Notes under the pieces: model-generated
What the model saw: only the letters and a program-made list of their open reading frames with translations
Databases searched by the model: none
What the model was told of the DNA's origin: nothing
Assembly (NCBI RefSeq): GCF_020733635.1
Contig: NZ_JAJFZL010000001.1
Span: forward strand, 6,696,001-6,760,000
Source: Nocardia spumae
GTDB taxonomy: Bacteria > Actinomycetota > Actinomycetes > Mycobacteriales > Mycobacteriaceae
Length of the DNA: 64,000 nucleotides
Direction of reading: 5' to 3'
Shown: positions 29,666 through 38,845 of the stretch, one piece after another
Layout of the letters: every line of letters starts with the position of its first letter
Position numbering within the stretch: position 1 is the stretch's first letter
Made by a program: the position numbers and the translations under genes

Positions 29666-30589
29666 ATGGACATAGTCGAGCTACGGACACCCACAGCGAT
29701 ACTGCGGCACGGTGGCGGACGACTCCAGGTCCTGCGGCCGGGCTCCGACGGCGAACGTGTACTCGACGTCCCGGTATCGGACCTGCTCAAGGTCCGCCTC
29801 AACCGGCGCGCCGACGATGCCGTCGTGATCGAGATCTACCTGCGTTATCCCAGTCCGGTGCTCACCGGGGTCCCGGCCGATCGCACCCCCCTGCCGGTAC
29901 TCATCGCCGAGCACGACGTGCCCGCGGCCACCGTGATCGTGGAACGAATCAACTCCCAGATCCTGGGCACCCAGCGCATCGATATGTCCGCACCGGACCT
30001 CGCTCCGCCCGCCCCGGTCTGGGGCCGCACCGGTCCGACCCGCGCCGACGTGGATCGCGCGGTGCGCCGGATGGCCCCGCGCCGGGAGGCGCGTTCGGCC
30101 GCCGGGGCGTTGAACGCGATGGTCACTCCCGACGAATTCATGCTCGAGACCGCGATGGTCACCGCGGTGCCGCCCGCCGGTCGAGGGCGCGGCCTGCTGG
30201 CGGTCACGACGGGGCGCGTGCTGTTGCTCTCGATCGGGTCGACCCCCCGATACGCCCACGAGATGCCGGTATCGGCGCTGATCTCGGCCGAAGTCGGTAA
30301 GGGCCCGGGGGACGAGCCCGGTGGCGAATACGGCATCGATCTCACCGACGGCAACACGACACTGCGATTCCAGGGCACGGATCGGGCCGATACCGACCGC
30401 ATCGTCGGCGCGGTCAACTTCGCGATCCAGCGTGAATCGGCCGACGGCGCCGTAGCGCCGCCGGATCCCGGCGTGTCACAGCTGTACTCGGAGTGGGAAT
30501 TACTGGTCGAACGGCATTCGCTGGCGATGGTCGACGATGCGCAGTTCCAGCGGTACGGCCGCGGGATACTGCGCTCGCTCCCCGACTGA
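29666..30589 (+). CDS. Hypothetical protein with PH-like domain
   Basis: A 307-residue soluble protein of unknown function. Residues 1-105 form one strand-rich unit (MDIVELRTPTAILRHGGGRLQVL, then VERINSQILG); an Ala/Arg/Pro linker follows; residues about 155-260 look like a bacterial PH-like fold (LLAVTTGRVLLLSIGSTP, VSALISAEVGKG, GIDLTDGNTTLRFQGTDRADTDRIVGAVN). The last 35 residues form an amphipathic helix (WELLVERHSLAMVDDAQFQRYGRGIL) like the SHOCT-type tails. ATG 29666 was chosen since upstream in-frame residues look untranslated. Convergent with the next gene. No signal peptide. Confidence 0.7.
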   Translation: MDIVELRTPTAILRHGGGRLQVLRPGSDGERVLDVPVSDLLKVRLNRRADDAVVIEIYLRYPSPVLTGVPADRTPLPVLIAEHDVPAATVIVERINSQILGTQRIDMSAPDLAPPAPVWGRTGPTRADVDRAVRRMAPRREARSAAGALNAMVTPDEFMLETAMVTAVPPAGRGRGLLAVTTGRVLLLSIGSTPRYAHEMPVSALISAEVGKGPGDEPGGEYGIDLTDGNTTLRFQGTDRADTDRIVGAVNFAIQRESADGAVAPPDPGVSQLYSEWELLVERHSLAMVDDAQFQRYGRGILRSLPD

Positions 30590-30604
30590 GCCGGCTTCCC
30601 GGGG

Positions 30605-31426
30605 TCAGTCCCCCTGCAGCGCGATCCGCCGCCACGGGCTGCTCGGCCGCATCCACAGCCGAACCAGCTCGAGTCGCCGATCGGTGCCGCCCGATTTCAG
30701 TTCGGCCAGGTCCTCACAGGCCTGCCAGTAGGTCCAGCCGGTCAGGTAGGCGTCACCGAACTGCCGCCAGTTGCGATAGCGCTTCTGGGCCGGGGGTAGT
30801 GCCCGCATCACGTAATCCCAGGCGGTATCGGCCTCGAGATAACCCGCGGTGAAGGCCATGCGGGCCACCGCGACCACCCGGGCCAGATCCCAGGCCTGGA
30901 TATCGGCCGGCAGCGGCTGGACCAGATGTCCGGTCAGATCGAGCTTGATGGCCTGGGACCAGATGTCGTAGTCGCGGACCAGCGCCTCGGGGTTGTCCAT
31001 CCCCCGGAACGAGCCGACCTGCCGCAGGAATGCCCGGTGCCGATCGGCGCGCTCACCGAAGCGATCGCGTTCGGAGGAGTTGATGCCCGCCATCACCAGC
31101 GGATGCACCAGGGCGTACAGCGGAGAGTGCATCCCTTCCAGGAGTTGTTCCATCGAGGCCATCGCCTCGGTGCCGTCGGTGATACCCCACGCGCCGGTCA
31201 GCGTGTCGATGGCCAGTTCTCGGCGATCGCCGAGCGGATGATCGCGTTCGGGACCGAGCAGCAGCGCGTCGTGGAACGCGTCCCATCGCGCGGAGTAGAA
31301 CGCGCCCAGGGACAGTGCGCGCAATTCGTCGTCGGAGACCTGGGCGCCGGACCAGTGATCGTCCTCGCGCTCGTCCAGTTCCGGGTAGGGGAAGGTGGTC
31401 AGGGTCGGCATGTCGCGGGCAGCCAT
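30605..31426 (-). CDS. DUF1266 domain protein
   Basis: A 273-residue protein. The C-terminal two thirds match DUF1266: an AxxMAxxGxxxGYL-like segment (VARMAFTAGYLEADTAWDYVMRAL), then WRQFGDAYLTGWTYWQ. Family members are encoded beside toxin or contact-dependent loci in some bacteria, but no such gene is next to it here. ATG 31426 was chosen; ATG 31411 is possible. It has no signal peptide or membrane segment. Function unknown. Confidence 0.75.
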   Translation of the reverse strand: MAARDMPTLTTFPYPELDEREDDHWSGAQVSDDELRALSLGAFYSARWDAFHDALLLGPERDHPLGDRRELAIDTLTGAWGITDGTEAMASMEQLLEGMHSPLYALVHPLVMAGINSSERDRFGERADRHRAFLRQVGSFRGMDNPEALVRDYDIWSQAIKLDLTGHLVQPLPADIQAWDLARVVAVARMAFTAGYLEADTAWDYVMRALPPAQKRYRNWRQFGDAYLTGWTYWQACEDLAELKSGGTDRRLELVRLWMRPSSPWRRIALQGD

Positions 31427-31608
31427 ACTTCCGATTGTGTCGTATCCGGCAACGGCGGGTCCGGTTATCCGGCGGATGCCGTGTCGACGGCGGATTCGGG
31501 TCCGCGACGCGACCCGATCGGACCGGTCCGCACAGTCCGATACATACATTTTTCACATCTGTCGTTTCTTCGGCCGCACAGGCCGGAACCTAGCGCTACT
31601 CTCGGCGC

Positions 31609-31857
31609 ATGGGTAGCAACATCACCGTGCTGCGCGGGCTCGAACCCCGCGCTACCGACCAGGAAATCTTCGCTGCCGCACAGGAATACGTACGAAAGGT
31701 CGGTGGGCTGACCGGTCTGTCGTACGTGACCAAGCCGGCCTTCGACAAGGCGGTGGCCGCGGTGGCCGCGGCGACCACCACATTGCTGGCGGAACTGCCC
31801 GAACATCCGGTGACCCCGGCGGCCGAACCTCCGCTGCGCTCCGGCGACCTGGTCTGA
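31609..31857 (+). CDS. DUF2277 family protein
   Basis: An 82-residue protein. The pattern NITVLRGLEPRATDQEIFAAAQEYVRKVGG followed by AFDKAVAAVAAATTTLLAEL is the DUF2277 signature, small helical proteins common in actinobacteria and proteobacteria. It stands alone between two minus-strand genes. Function unknown. Confidence 0.85.
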   Translation: MGSNITVLRGLEPRATDQEIFAAAQEYVRKVGGLTGLSYVTKPAFDKAVAAVAAATTTLLAELPEHPVTPAAEPPLRSGDLV

Positions 31858-31891
31858 AACCGCGACACCACACGGGTGCCGCGGATCCGCC

Positions 31892-33160
31892 TCACACGCC
31901 GTAGATCGCGACGCATTCCAGCGCGAGCTCCAGTCGCAGTCCGCATTCGTCGATTCGGCGCCCCAGTGACTCCTCTATGCGCTGAATCCGGTAGCGGACG
32001 GTGTTCTTGTGCACTCCCAGGCGCGCCGCGGCCCCCTCGGGACTGCGGTGGCAGCGCAGATAGGCCAGCAATGTGTCACGCAGCCGCGCCGAATTCGCGT
32101 TCTGCCCGGCCAGCGGCCCCAGCTCGCGCCGGATCAACGCGCGCATGGCCGCTTCGTCCACACCGGCCAGATAGGCCATTTCGACCTGCGAATACATCAC
32201 CACCCGCCCGAGGTCGGCCGACGCCCGTTCGACCACCTGGCGGGCCGCGATCGCATCGCGGTGACTCTGCCGGAATCCGGCCACGCCCGCCGCGGGGACA
32301 CCGCAGACCATTCGAACCGGTGCGTCGACCGTGACGTTCCCGATGACCGCGTCCGCGTCGATCGCGATCCACGCCCACAGTGCCGACGATCCGGCCGGGA
32401 CGGTGAGCAGTCCGGCGCCGTCGAGTGCGTGCGCCACCCGGGTGGCGGTTCGCTCCAGCAGTCCGAGAGCGTCACCGCCGGGCGCCTCGGGCGGCTCGGC
32501 CGGCCCGAATGGCAGCGGGGTCGCACCGGGTGATTCGGTGTCGGTCCACAGCACCACGGCGATCTGGCGCCGCGCCAGCCGGAACCCCAGCCGGGCCGAG
32601 GCCTGGTCGGCGTCGATCTCCTCCCCCGACAGCAGTGCCCGCACGATCTCGGTGCGCTGATTCAGGGCCGCGCGCAGACCTCGTTCGCGCTCCTGCATAT
32701 AGGTGTCGGTCAACGCCTCCACCGAGGTGTTGATCCAGCGGGCGGAGCGTTCGAAAAGCCGAATCAGGGCCGAACGCTCGAACTGACTGGGCAGTTGCCG
32801 CTCATCGATCACATCGGTCATGTAATCGATCGCGGCCTCCTGACCGGCGTGATAGACGCGCAGGAGCAGCCGCAGATCGTATCCGCGCCGGGCGAGGGTC
32901 CGGGCGAACGCGTGGGCCTGCTCCGGAACCGCGTAGTCCATCGTGTCCTGGGTCAGGCCGCTGAGTACCGCCAGCGCGTGCGCGCGGGTGCTCGATTCCA
33001 GGTCGCGCCGGATATCGCGGTCGGTCAGTTCGGGCACGCGGTCGATGATCTGCGCGTCGAGCCGGGATACGACCTGTTCGAGCGAGTCGGTGCGCAATGT
33101 CTCGGCGACGAAATCGGCCATCCACTGTCGCATCGCCACCCCGGATGGAGCAGTGGCCAT
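31892..33160 (-). CDS. PucR/CdaR family transcriptional regulator
   Basis: A 422-residue regulator. The N-terminal 200 residues are an all-helical sensor-type domain, the middle (about 200-340) a degenerate GGDEF-like CdaR domain, and the C-terminal end carries the PucR helix-turn-helix: LRDTLLAYLRCHRSPEGAAARLGVHKNTVRYRIQRIEESLG. The family activates catabolic genes for purines, sugar acids or GABA in response to the substrate. It is divergent from the aldehyde dehydrogenase/SDR pair with 159 bases between starts, and a palindrome 12 bases before its ATG suggests autoregulation. Confidence 0.9.
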   Translation of the reverse strand: MATAPSGVAMRQWMADFVAETLRTDSLEQVVSRLDAQIIDRVPELTDRDIRRDLESSTRAHALAVLSGLTQDTMDYAVPEQAHAFARTLARRGYDLRLLLRVYHAGQEAAIDYMTDVIDERQLPSQFERSALIRLFERSARWINTSVEALTDTYMQERERGLRAALNQRTEIVRALLSGEEIDADQASARLGFRLARRQIAVVLWTDTESPGATPLPFGPAEPPEAPGGDALGLLERTATRVAHALDGAGLLTVPAGSSALWAWIAIDADAVIGNVTVDAPVRMVCGVPAAGVAGFRQSHRDAIAARQVVERASADLGRVVMYSQVEMAYLAGVDEAAMRALIRRELGPLAGQNANSARLRDTLLAYLRCHRSPEGAAARLGVHKNTVRYRIQRIEESLGRRIDECGLRLELALECVAIYGV

Positions 33161-33172
33161 TCCCGACCTCCG

Positions 33173-33193
33173 TTTTGTGTTCCGGACACAAAA
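33173..33193. promoter_or_regulatory. Candidate PucR operator
   Basis: TTTTGTGT and ACACAAAA are perfect arms separated by TCCGG, giving a 21-base near-palindrome, AT-rich at its ends unlike the surroundings. A second, smaller inverted repeat GTGAA-GTGA-TTCAC lies at 33260-33273 on the dehydrogenase side of the same divergent region. Confidence 0.65.
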
Positions 33194-33319
33194 TCTGGCC
33201 AACTCCTTGAGCGTCGAGACCAAGCAGCGGCCAGATGATTGTGACACGATCATAGATCAGTGAAGTGATTCACACTGTCAACCGTTCGCAGCGCAGCGCA
33301 CGTGGGGAGAGACGAGATC

Positions 33320-35014
33320 GTGCCGAATACCGAACCTTCGCCGGACGAATCCGCGCCCGGCAAAGCAGCCGCCCCTCGCAAGACGGCGGCCCGTAAGACC
33401 ACCAGCCGCACCGCCGCCAAGAAATCGCCGGCGGCGAAGTCGGCGACCGCTACCGCCGAGCCCGCGACCGAAACCCCGGTCGCCACCGAGATCGAAGTGC
33501 GAAATCCGGCGACCGGGCAGGTCGTCGGTACGGTCCCGATCGAATCGGCCGACGCGGTCGCGGCCAAGGTCCGCGAGTTACGCCTCTATCAGCCCGAATG
33601 GGAGGCCATCGGACCCGAGGGCCGCAAGGAATGGCTGCTGAAGCTGCAGGACTGGATCATCGACCACACCGATCATCTGGCCGACGTGCTGCAGTCGGAG
33701 ACCGGTAAGGCCCGGGTCGACGCACTGATCGATCCCAGCTTCTCGGTCGACCTCACCGGCTACTACGCCCGGCGGGCCGCGAAGTTCCTGGCCGACGAGC
33801 ACCCCTCTCCGCACAGTCCGCTGGCCCGGGTCAAGAAGCTGACCACCGCGTGGCGGCCCTATCCGGTCGTCGGCGTGATCACGCCGTGGAACTTCCCGCT
33901 GGCGATGCCCGTGATCGACGTGATTCCGGCACTGGCGGCGGGCGCCGCGGTCGTGCTCAAACCGTCCGAGGTGACCCCGCTGTCGGCCTTGGAACTGGCG
34001 CGCGGCTGGGCCGAGATCGGCGCCCCGCCGGTGCTGGCCGTGGTCACCGGCGCCGGTGAGACCGGTGCCGCCGTGGTCGACAATGTCGACTACGTGCAGT
34101 TCACCGGTTCGACGAAAACGGGTAAGCGAATCGCGGCCGCCTGTGTGGAGCGGCTGATCCCCTACAGCCTCGAACTCGGCGGTAAGGATCCGGCGATCGT
34201 GCTGGCCGATGCCGATATCGATCGCGCCGCCTACGGGGTCGCCTTCGGCGGCCTGTTCAACGCCGGGCAGGTGTGTATCTCGGTCGAGCGGGTCTACGTC
34301 GAGGCGCCGGTCTACGACACCTTTGTTCGCAAACTGGCCGATCACGTCCGTGAGCTGCGGCAGGGCGCCGACGGCCGGGAACCGAAATACGACGTGGGCG
34401 CGCTGGCCAACGACGCGCAGAAGTCCATCGTCTCCGATCATGTCGAGGATGCGATCGCCAAGGGCGCGAAGGCCCTGACCGGCGGTAAAGCCACCGGAAT
34501 CGGCACCTTCTACGAGCCGACCGTCTTGGCCGACGTCGACCATTCGATGACCTGTATGACCGAGGAGACGTTCGGCCCCACCATCCCGGTGATGAAGGTC
34601 GCCGACGAGGCCGAAGCCGTTCGCCTGGCCAATGATTCGATCTACGGCCTGTCGGCCTCGGTGTGGACCGGGGACAAGGCGCGCGGTGAACGGGTGGCAC
34701 GGCAGCTGAACGCCGGTGCGGTGAACATCAACGACGTCTTCGCCAACATGTTCAGCTTCGCGCTGCCGATGGGCGGCTGGCAGCAGTCGGGCGTCGGCGC
34801 GCGCTGGGGTGGCGCCGACGGCGTGCGCAAGTACTGCCGCAAACAGGCGATCACCGTGCCGATCCTGCCCACGCAGGAAAAAGAGCTCATGTGGTTCCCC
34901 TACAACACCAACAAACTCGGTTTCGCGCTGGCCGCGATGCGGGCAGCGGGCGCGCGCGGCGTCCGCCGCCTGGGTATCAAGGATGTGCTGGACACGGTCG
35001 GAGGCAAGAAGTGA
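33320..35014 (+). CDS. Aldehyde dehydrogenase (succinic-semialdehyde-dehydrogenase-like)
   Basis: A 564-residue NAD(P)-dependent aldehyde dehydrogenase. The catalytic Cys is in FNAGQVCISVERVY, the general-base Glu in LELGGKDPAIVLA, and the cofactor segment FTGSTKTGKRIA is intact. It resembles actinobacterial GabD2-type enzymes. Residues 1-60 are an unusual Lys/Ala/Thr/Pro-rich tail (PRKTAARKTTSRTAAKKSPA), histone-like and absent from ordinary family members. GTG 33320 was chosen over GTG 33302, which overlaps the GGGGAGAG ribosome binding site. Coupled to the next gene. Confidence 0.9.
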   Translation: MPNTEPSPDESAPGKAAAPRKTAARKTTSRTAAKKSPAAKSATATAEPATETPVATEIEVRNPATGQVVGTVPIESADAVAAKVRELRLYQPEWEAIGPEGRKEWLLKLQDWIIDHTDHLADVLQSETGKARVDALIDPSFSVDLTGYYARRAAKFLADEHPSPHSPLARVKKLTTAWRPYPVVGVITPWNFPLAMPVIDVIPALAAGAAVVLKPSEVTPLSALELARGWAEIGAPPVLAVVTGAGETGAAVVDNVDYVQFTGSTKTGKRIAAACVERLIPYSLELGGKDPAIVLADADIDRAAYGVAFGGLFNAGQVCISVERVYVEAPVYDTFVRKLADHVRELRQGADGREPKYDVGALANDAQKSIVSDHVEDAIAKGAKALTGGKATGIGTFYEPTVLADVDHSMTCMTEETFGPTIPVMKVADEAEAVRLANDSIYGLSASVWTGDKARGERVARQLNAGAVNINDVFANMFSFALPMGGWQQSGVGARWGGADGVRKYCRKQAITVPILPTQEKELMWFPYNTNKLGFALAAMRAAGARGVRRLGIKDVLDTVGGKK

Positions 35015-35850
35015 CGGACTTCGGCAAGATCAACGGCAAGGTCGTCGTCATCACCGGTGGCGCCCGCGGTATCGGATTGGCGACCGCGACCCGGCTGCAG
35101 GCCCTCGGCGCGGCGATCGCGATCGGCGATGTGGACGAGGCGGCGGTCAAGCAATCCGGAACCGACCACGATTTCGACCACTACGGCCGGGTGGACGTCA
35201 CCGATCAGCAGTCGTTCAACACCTTCCTCGACGAGGTCGAGCGGCAGCTCGGGCCGATCGATGCGCTGATCAACAACGCCGGCATCATGCCCACCGGCAG
35301 GGTGGTCGACGAACCGGATGCGCTGACCCGCCGCATCATCGATATCAATGTCTACGGTGTCATCCTCGGCTCCAAACTGGCGCTGACCCGGATGCTGCCG
35401 CGACGCAGTGGCCACATCATCAATATCGCCTCCCTCGCCGGTGAGACCCACATCCCCGGTCTGGCGACCTACAACGCCACCAAACACGCGGTGCTCGGCT
35501 TCACCGACACGCTTCGCGAGGAGTACCGGGAAACCGGCGTGTCGTTCTCGTCGGTGCTGCCGACGCTGACCAATACCGAACTGGGTTCGGGTGTTACGGC
35601 GCCGAAGCTGATGCGCCCCGCCGAGCCGGAGGAGATCGCCGAGGCGATCGCCGAACTGCTGGTGCGGCCGAAACCGAAGGTCCGCGTCACCACCACGGCC
35701 GGCGTCATCTCCCAGGTGGTCGGTCTGCTGCCGCAGTCGGTGGGCGATGCGATCGGCCGGGCGCTGGGCGCGCAGCAGGCCTTCCTCGGCGATGTCGACT
35801 CGAGCGCGCGCCAGGCCTACGAACAGCGGGTTCGCAACGGAACCGAGTAG
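35011..35850 (+). CDS. Short-chain dehydrogenase/reductase
   Basis: A 279-residue SDR. TGGARGIG is the nucleotide-binding Gly motif, NNAG the structural motif (INNAGIMPTG), and Tyr-Lys of YNATKH with a Ser (NIASLAGE) form the catalytic set. GTG 35011 overlaps the dehydrogenase stop by four bases. With the aldehyde dehydrogenase it could form an alcohol-to-aldehyde-to-acid route under PucR control; this is inference. The C-terminal 50 residues are longer than the minimal fold. Confidence 0.92.
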   Translation: MTDFGKINGKVVVITGGARGIGLATATRLQALGAAIAIGDVDEAAVKQSGTDHDFDHYGRVDVTDQQSFNTFLDEVERQLGPIDALINNAGIMPTGRVVDEPDALTRRIIDINVYGVILGSKLALTRMLPRRSGHIINIASLAGETHIPGLATYNATKHAVLGFTDTLREEYRETGVSFSSVLPTLTNTELGSGVTAPKLMRPAEPEEIAEAIAELLVRPKPKVRVTTTAGVISQVVGLLPQSVGDAIGRALGAQQAFLGDVDSSARQAYEQRVRNGTE

Positions 35851-35857
35851 CACGAGC

Positions 35858-35895
35858 GCCCCGGCCGCGTTGTCCAGCGGCAGCGCGGCCGGGGC
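35858..35895 (+). terminator. Terminator of the dehydrogenase pair
   Basis: GCCCCGGCCGCG pairs perfectly with CGCGGCCGGGGC around a 14-base loop, 8 bases after the SDR stop. Confidence 0.8.
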
Positions 35896-36025
35896 ATCTG
35901 CGGACAGTCCGGTATCCGCCACACACCCCGTGATCATCAACGGCGAGCGTCGCCGGAAGTGATTAACTTGCGCGACAACATCGAAACACCCCATATCGAC
36001 CACGACGCGACGGGGGCTTTGAGAT

Positions 36026-37537
36026 ATGCACAACGAGGGCACCGCACTGGCCGACACCGCCCAGCGACACGCGACCGGTACCGACCCGCGGCAACCGGAC
36101 GCCACCCACCACACTTCTGCCGAACCGACTTCGATCGATGACCAGGCCGCCGACCCACACCCCCGGGAGCAGGCCACGGAACCGCAGGTGGACCCCGCCG
36201 CACTGACCACCGCCACCGCCATGGCCGCCGCCGTGCGCGACGGCGCGGTGACCGCGGGACAGCTCACCGATATCGCTCTGGAACGGATCCGGCGCGGCGA
36301 CGCCCGGGTCGGCGCGTTCACCACCGTTCGCGACGAGCGGGCCCGAGCCGAGAGCCGGGCCCTGGCCGATCGTCACGATCTCGACAGTCTGCCGCTGGCC
36401 GGTGTCCCGATCGCGATCAAGAACAATATCGACGTGGCCGGTGAGGTCACCGCGGCCGGATCACGAGCCACCCCCACGACCCCGGCGACCTCGGATCATC
36501 CGGTGGTCCGCCGGCTGCGCGCCGCCGGCGCCGTCGTGGTCGGACTGACCGAGATGCCGGAGGGCGGCCTCTGGGGCGTATCGGACACCCCGGAGCGAAT
36601 CGCGCGCTCGCCGTGGAACGTCCGGCACAGTGCCGGCGGTTCGTCGGGTGGATCGGGTGCCGCGGTCGGCGCCGGACTGGTACCGATCGCCCACGGTAAC
36701 GACGGACTCGGATCGGTGCGCATACCCGCTGCCTGCTGTGGGGTCGTCGGGATCAAGCCCGGTCGCGGGGTGGTGCCGGCCCAGGTGGGCGTCGACTCGT
36801 GGGGCGGAATGACGGAGAACGGGGTGCTCGCGACCACGGTCGCCGACGCGGCGCTGGTGCTGTCGGTGCTGGCCGATCGGCCCGCGCTGGCCGACCCGGA
36901 GCCGCCCGGTCCCCTGCGTATCGCGGTCGCGGCGGGCTCGCCGTCACCACTGATCCGGGTCGACACGCACTGGACGGCGGCGGCCCGGACCGCGGGCCGG
37001 ATAGCCGGCGAGGCCGGGCACGGCGTCGTCCCGGCGGAGCTGCCCTATCAGGGCGCGACCACCGCCCTGGCCGGACGCTGGCTGGCCAATGCCGCTCGGG
37101 AGGCGGGTGCGTTCGCCAATCCGCAACTACTGCAACGCCGGACCCGGGTGCATATCGCGCTGGGGCGGGCGGTGTTGCGAGCCGGTCTGATCCGGCCGGG
37201 GCAGGTCGACCGGATCGAGGCACGACTGCTCGATTTCTTCGATCAGCACGATGTGGTGATCACACCGACCCTGGCCGCCCCCGCGCCCGCGGCACGGAAC
37301 TGGCATGCCCGGGGCTGGCTCGCCAATATCGTTGCCAGCGTCCGTTTCTCGCCGTTCACCCCATTGTGGAATCTGGTCGGCTGGCCCGCGGTGAGTGTGC
37401 CGATGGGCCTGCACCCACGCACCGGAACACCGCTGGCCGCCCAGCTGGCCGGCCCTCCGGGCAGTGAATCCACCCTGCTACGCCTAGCCGCGCAGTTGGA
37501 GACTGCTCACCCCTGGCCGCGTACCGCCGAGGTCTGA
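36026..37537 (+). CDS. Amidase (amidase signature family)
   Basis: A 503-residue enzyme. The Ser-cisSer-Lys triad is readable: Lys in GVPIAIKNNIDV, cis-Ser in HSAGGSSGGSGAAVGAG, and nucleophile Ser in GNDGLGSVRIPAACCGVVGIKP. Family members hydrolyse amides, nitrile-derived amides or act as glutamyl-tRNA amidotransferase subunits; isolated location excludes the latter. The first 65 residues are a low-complexity His/Asp/Thr/Pro stretch; ATG 36240-region Met (AMAAAVRDGAVTAG) could be the true fold start. The protein may have an extended disordered N-terminus. Confidence 0.9.
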   Translation: MHNEGTALADTAQRHATGTDPRQPDATHHTSAEPTSIDDQAADPHPREQATEPQVDPAALTTATAMAAAVRDGAVTAGQLTDIALERIRRGDARVGAFTTVRDERARAESRALADRHDLDSLPLAGVPIAIKNNIDVAGEVTAAGSRATPTTPATSDHPVVRRLRAAGAVVVGLTEMPEGGLWGVSDTPERIARSPWNVRHSAGGSSGGSGAAVGAGLVPIAHGNDGLGSVRIPAACCGVVGIKPGRGVVPAQVGVDSWGGMTENGVLATTVADAALVLSVLADRPALADPEPPGPLRIAVAAGSPSPLIRVDTHWTAAARTAGRIAGEAGHGVVPAELPYQGATTALAGRWLANAAREAGAFANPQLLQRRTRVHIALGRAVLRAGLIRPGQVDRIEARLLDFFDQHDVVITPTLAAPAPAARNWHARGWLANIVASVRFSPFTPLWNLVGWPAVSVPMGLHPRTGTPLAAQLAGPPGSESTLLRLAAQLETAHPWPRTAEV

Positions 37538-37555
37538 TCCGGCGGCCGGCGCATC

Positions 37556-37600
37556 ACCTACTGTCCGGATACCTACTGTCCGGATACCTACTGCTCGGAT
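37556..37600 (-). repeat. 15-base tandem repeat at the 3' end of the LysR gene
   Basis: ACCTACTGTCCGGAT is repeated exactly at 37556 and 37571 and with two changes (ACCTACTGCTCGGAT) at 37586-37600. The third unit overlaps the stop codon of the LysR gene; the first two lie beyond it, in the gap shared with the convergent amidase gene. Confidence 0.88.
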
Positions 37601-38469
37601 TCGATGACGGAGAAGCCTCCGGCGACAACGCGATTGGCGAAGTCGAGAATCGTCGGCCGATCGTCGTCGGCGCGCCACACCATGGCCAGTTCACACGGCG
37701 CCAGTCCGGCCACCGGCCGGGCCGTGAGGCCGGGCCAGCGATACATCGGCACATTGTTCTCGGCCAGTAGGCAGACACCCAAGCCGAGACTGACGGCTTC
37801 GAGCCGCTCCTCGGCCGTGGCGGCCTCGCCGCCGATCTTGGCCTGGCGCCCGCCACGGGCGTCGGCACCGAGCCAGAAGTCCCGCGCCGCACCGGCTTCG
37901 GCCGGCATCGCGATGAACGATTCGTCGATCAGATCAGCGAATTCGATGGTTTCCTGATCGGCCAGCCGATGGTTCTCGGGCAGCAGCACCCACCGCGGTT
38001 CGGTGCGCAGCACCTGCCAGCGGTAGCGGCCCGAATCGGGTACCGGTAGCCACATCAGCGCCAGATCGGCCTGCCGGCCCGCGAGTCCGCTGGAGGGATC
38101 GGTCCACGAGGCCGAGTGCAGCGCCAGCCGGTGCCCGCTGGCACTCTCCAGCTCCGCGATCAGCCCTCGCCCGATCGAGCTCGGGATCCCGACCCGCAGC
38201 ACCTCACCGGCTTCCTGCAGGGCCACGTTGGTGACCTCCCACAGTTCCAGAATCCTGCGGGCGCCCTCGAGCAGCTCCTTACCGGCAACGGTCAGCGCCA
38301 CACTGCGCTGATTGCGATCGAACAGGACCACATCGAGCTGACGCTCGAGCTGACGGATCTGCCGCGAGAGTGTGGGTTGTGCGATGTGCAGCCGCTGAGC
38401 GGCGTTCGTGAAGTGCAGTTCCTCAGCCACGGCGACGAAGTACCGCAGGTCGCGCAAATGCGGGTCCAT
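37588..38469 (-). CDS. LysR family transcriptional regulator
   Basis: A 293-residue regulator. The N-terminal winged helix-turn-helix reads LRDLRYFVAVAEELHFTNAAQRLHIAQPTLSRQIRQLERQL (residues 5-45); the C-terminal periplasmic-binding-like domain follows. It belongs to the group with LysR motifs near CbnR/catabolic regulators. It is convergent with the amidase, not divergent from a target as is usual. Target unknown. Confidence 0.92.
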   Translation of the reverse strand: MDPHLRDLRYFVAVAEELHFTNAAQRLHIAQPTLSRQIRQLERQLDVVLFDRNQRSVALTVAGKELLEGARRILELWEVTNVALQEAGEVLRVGIPSSIGRGLIAELESASGHRLALHSASWTDPSSGLAGRQADLALMWLPVPDSGRYRWQVLRTEPRWVLLPENHRLADQETIEFADLIDESFIAMPAEAGAARDFWLGADARGGRQAKIGGEAATAEERLEAVSLGLGVCLLAENNVPMYRWPGLTARPVAGLAPCELAMVWRADDDRPTILDFANRVVAGGFSVIESEQ

Positions 38470-38845
38470 AGCACCTTGCTATCAGAATCGGTCTTGGAAA
38501 TCCAGCCGCTTTAGACCTTCGAGTTTGAATAGAGGGTCATAAACAGCCAAACGGTTTGTTACTGACAGCATAGGGCTCCGCCATAAGGCCAGCACAATCG
38601 CACCGGCCAATTCCTGGCGAACCCGAAGTTCGAGACAGGAGGCGCGGCAGGCATCAAGATCAACACGACTGACCAGCAGTGATGCCCGATTGCGCATGAC
38701 CCGGCGTGAACGTTGCAGAGGACACTCGCCGAGCCCAGCGGACCAGCAACTTCCACCCATAGCGACTACGCAGGGCACATGCTCAAACGGTGATATTCAC
38801 CACACAGTGGCGGCTTTCGGCCGCGAAATCGGACGTCCGCCCAGT
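38470..38845. other. Intergenic region of lower GC without a clear gene
   Basis: 376 bases between the LysR gene and hpt. The stretch 38515-38600 is noticeably AT-richer than the window. A minus-strand reading frame (98 codons, 38482-38778) exists but shows no recognisable domain or ribosome binding site. I see no tRNA, hairpin terminator or mobile element end. Confidence 0.5.

Noticed and set aside
38482..38778. 98-codon minus-strand frame in the gap before hpt
   Set aside because: No domain, no ribosome binding site, and the composition differs from coding DNA of this genome.
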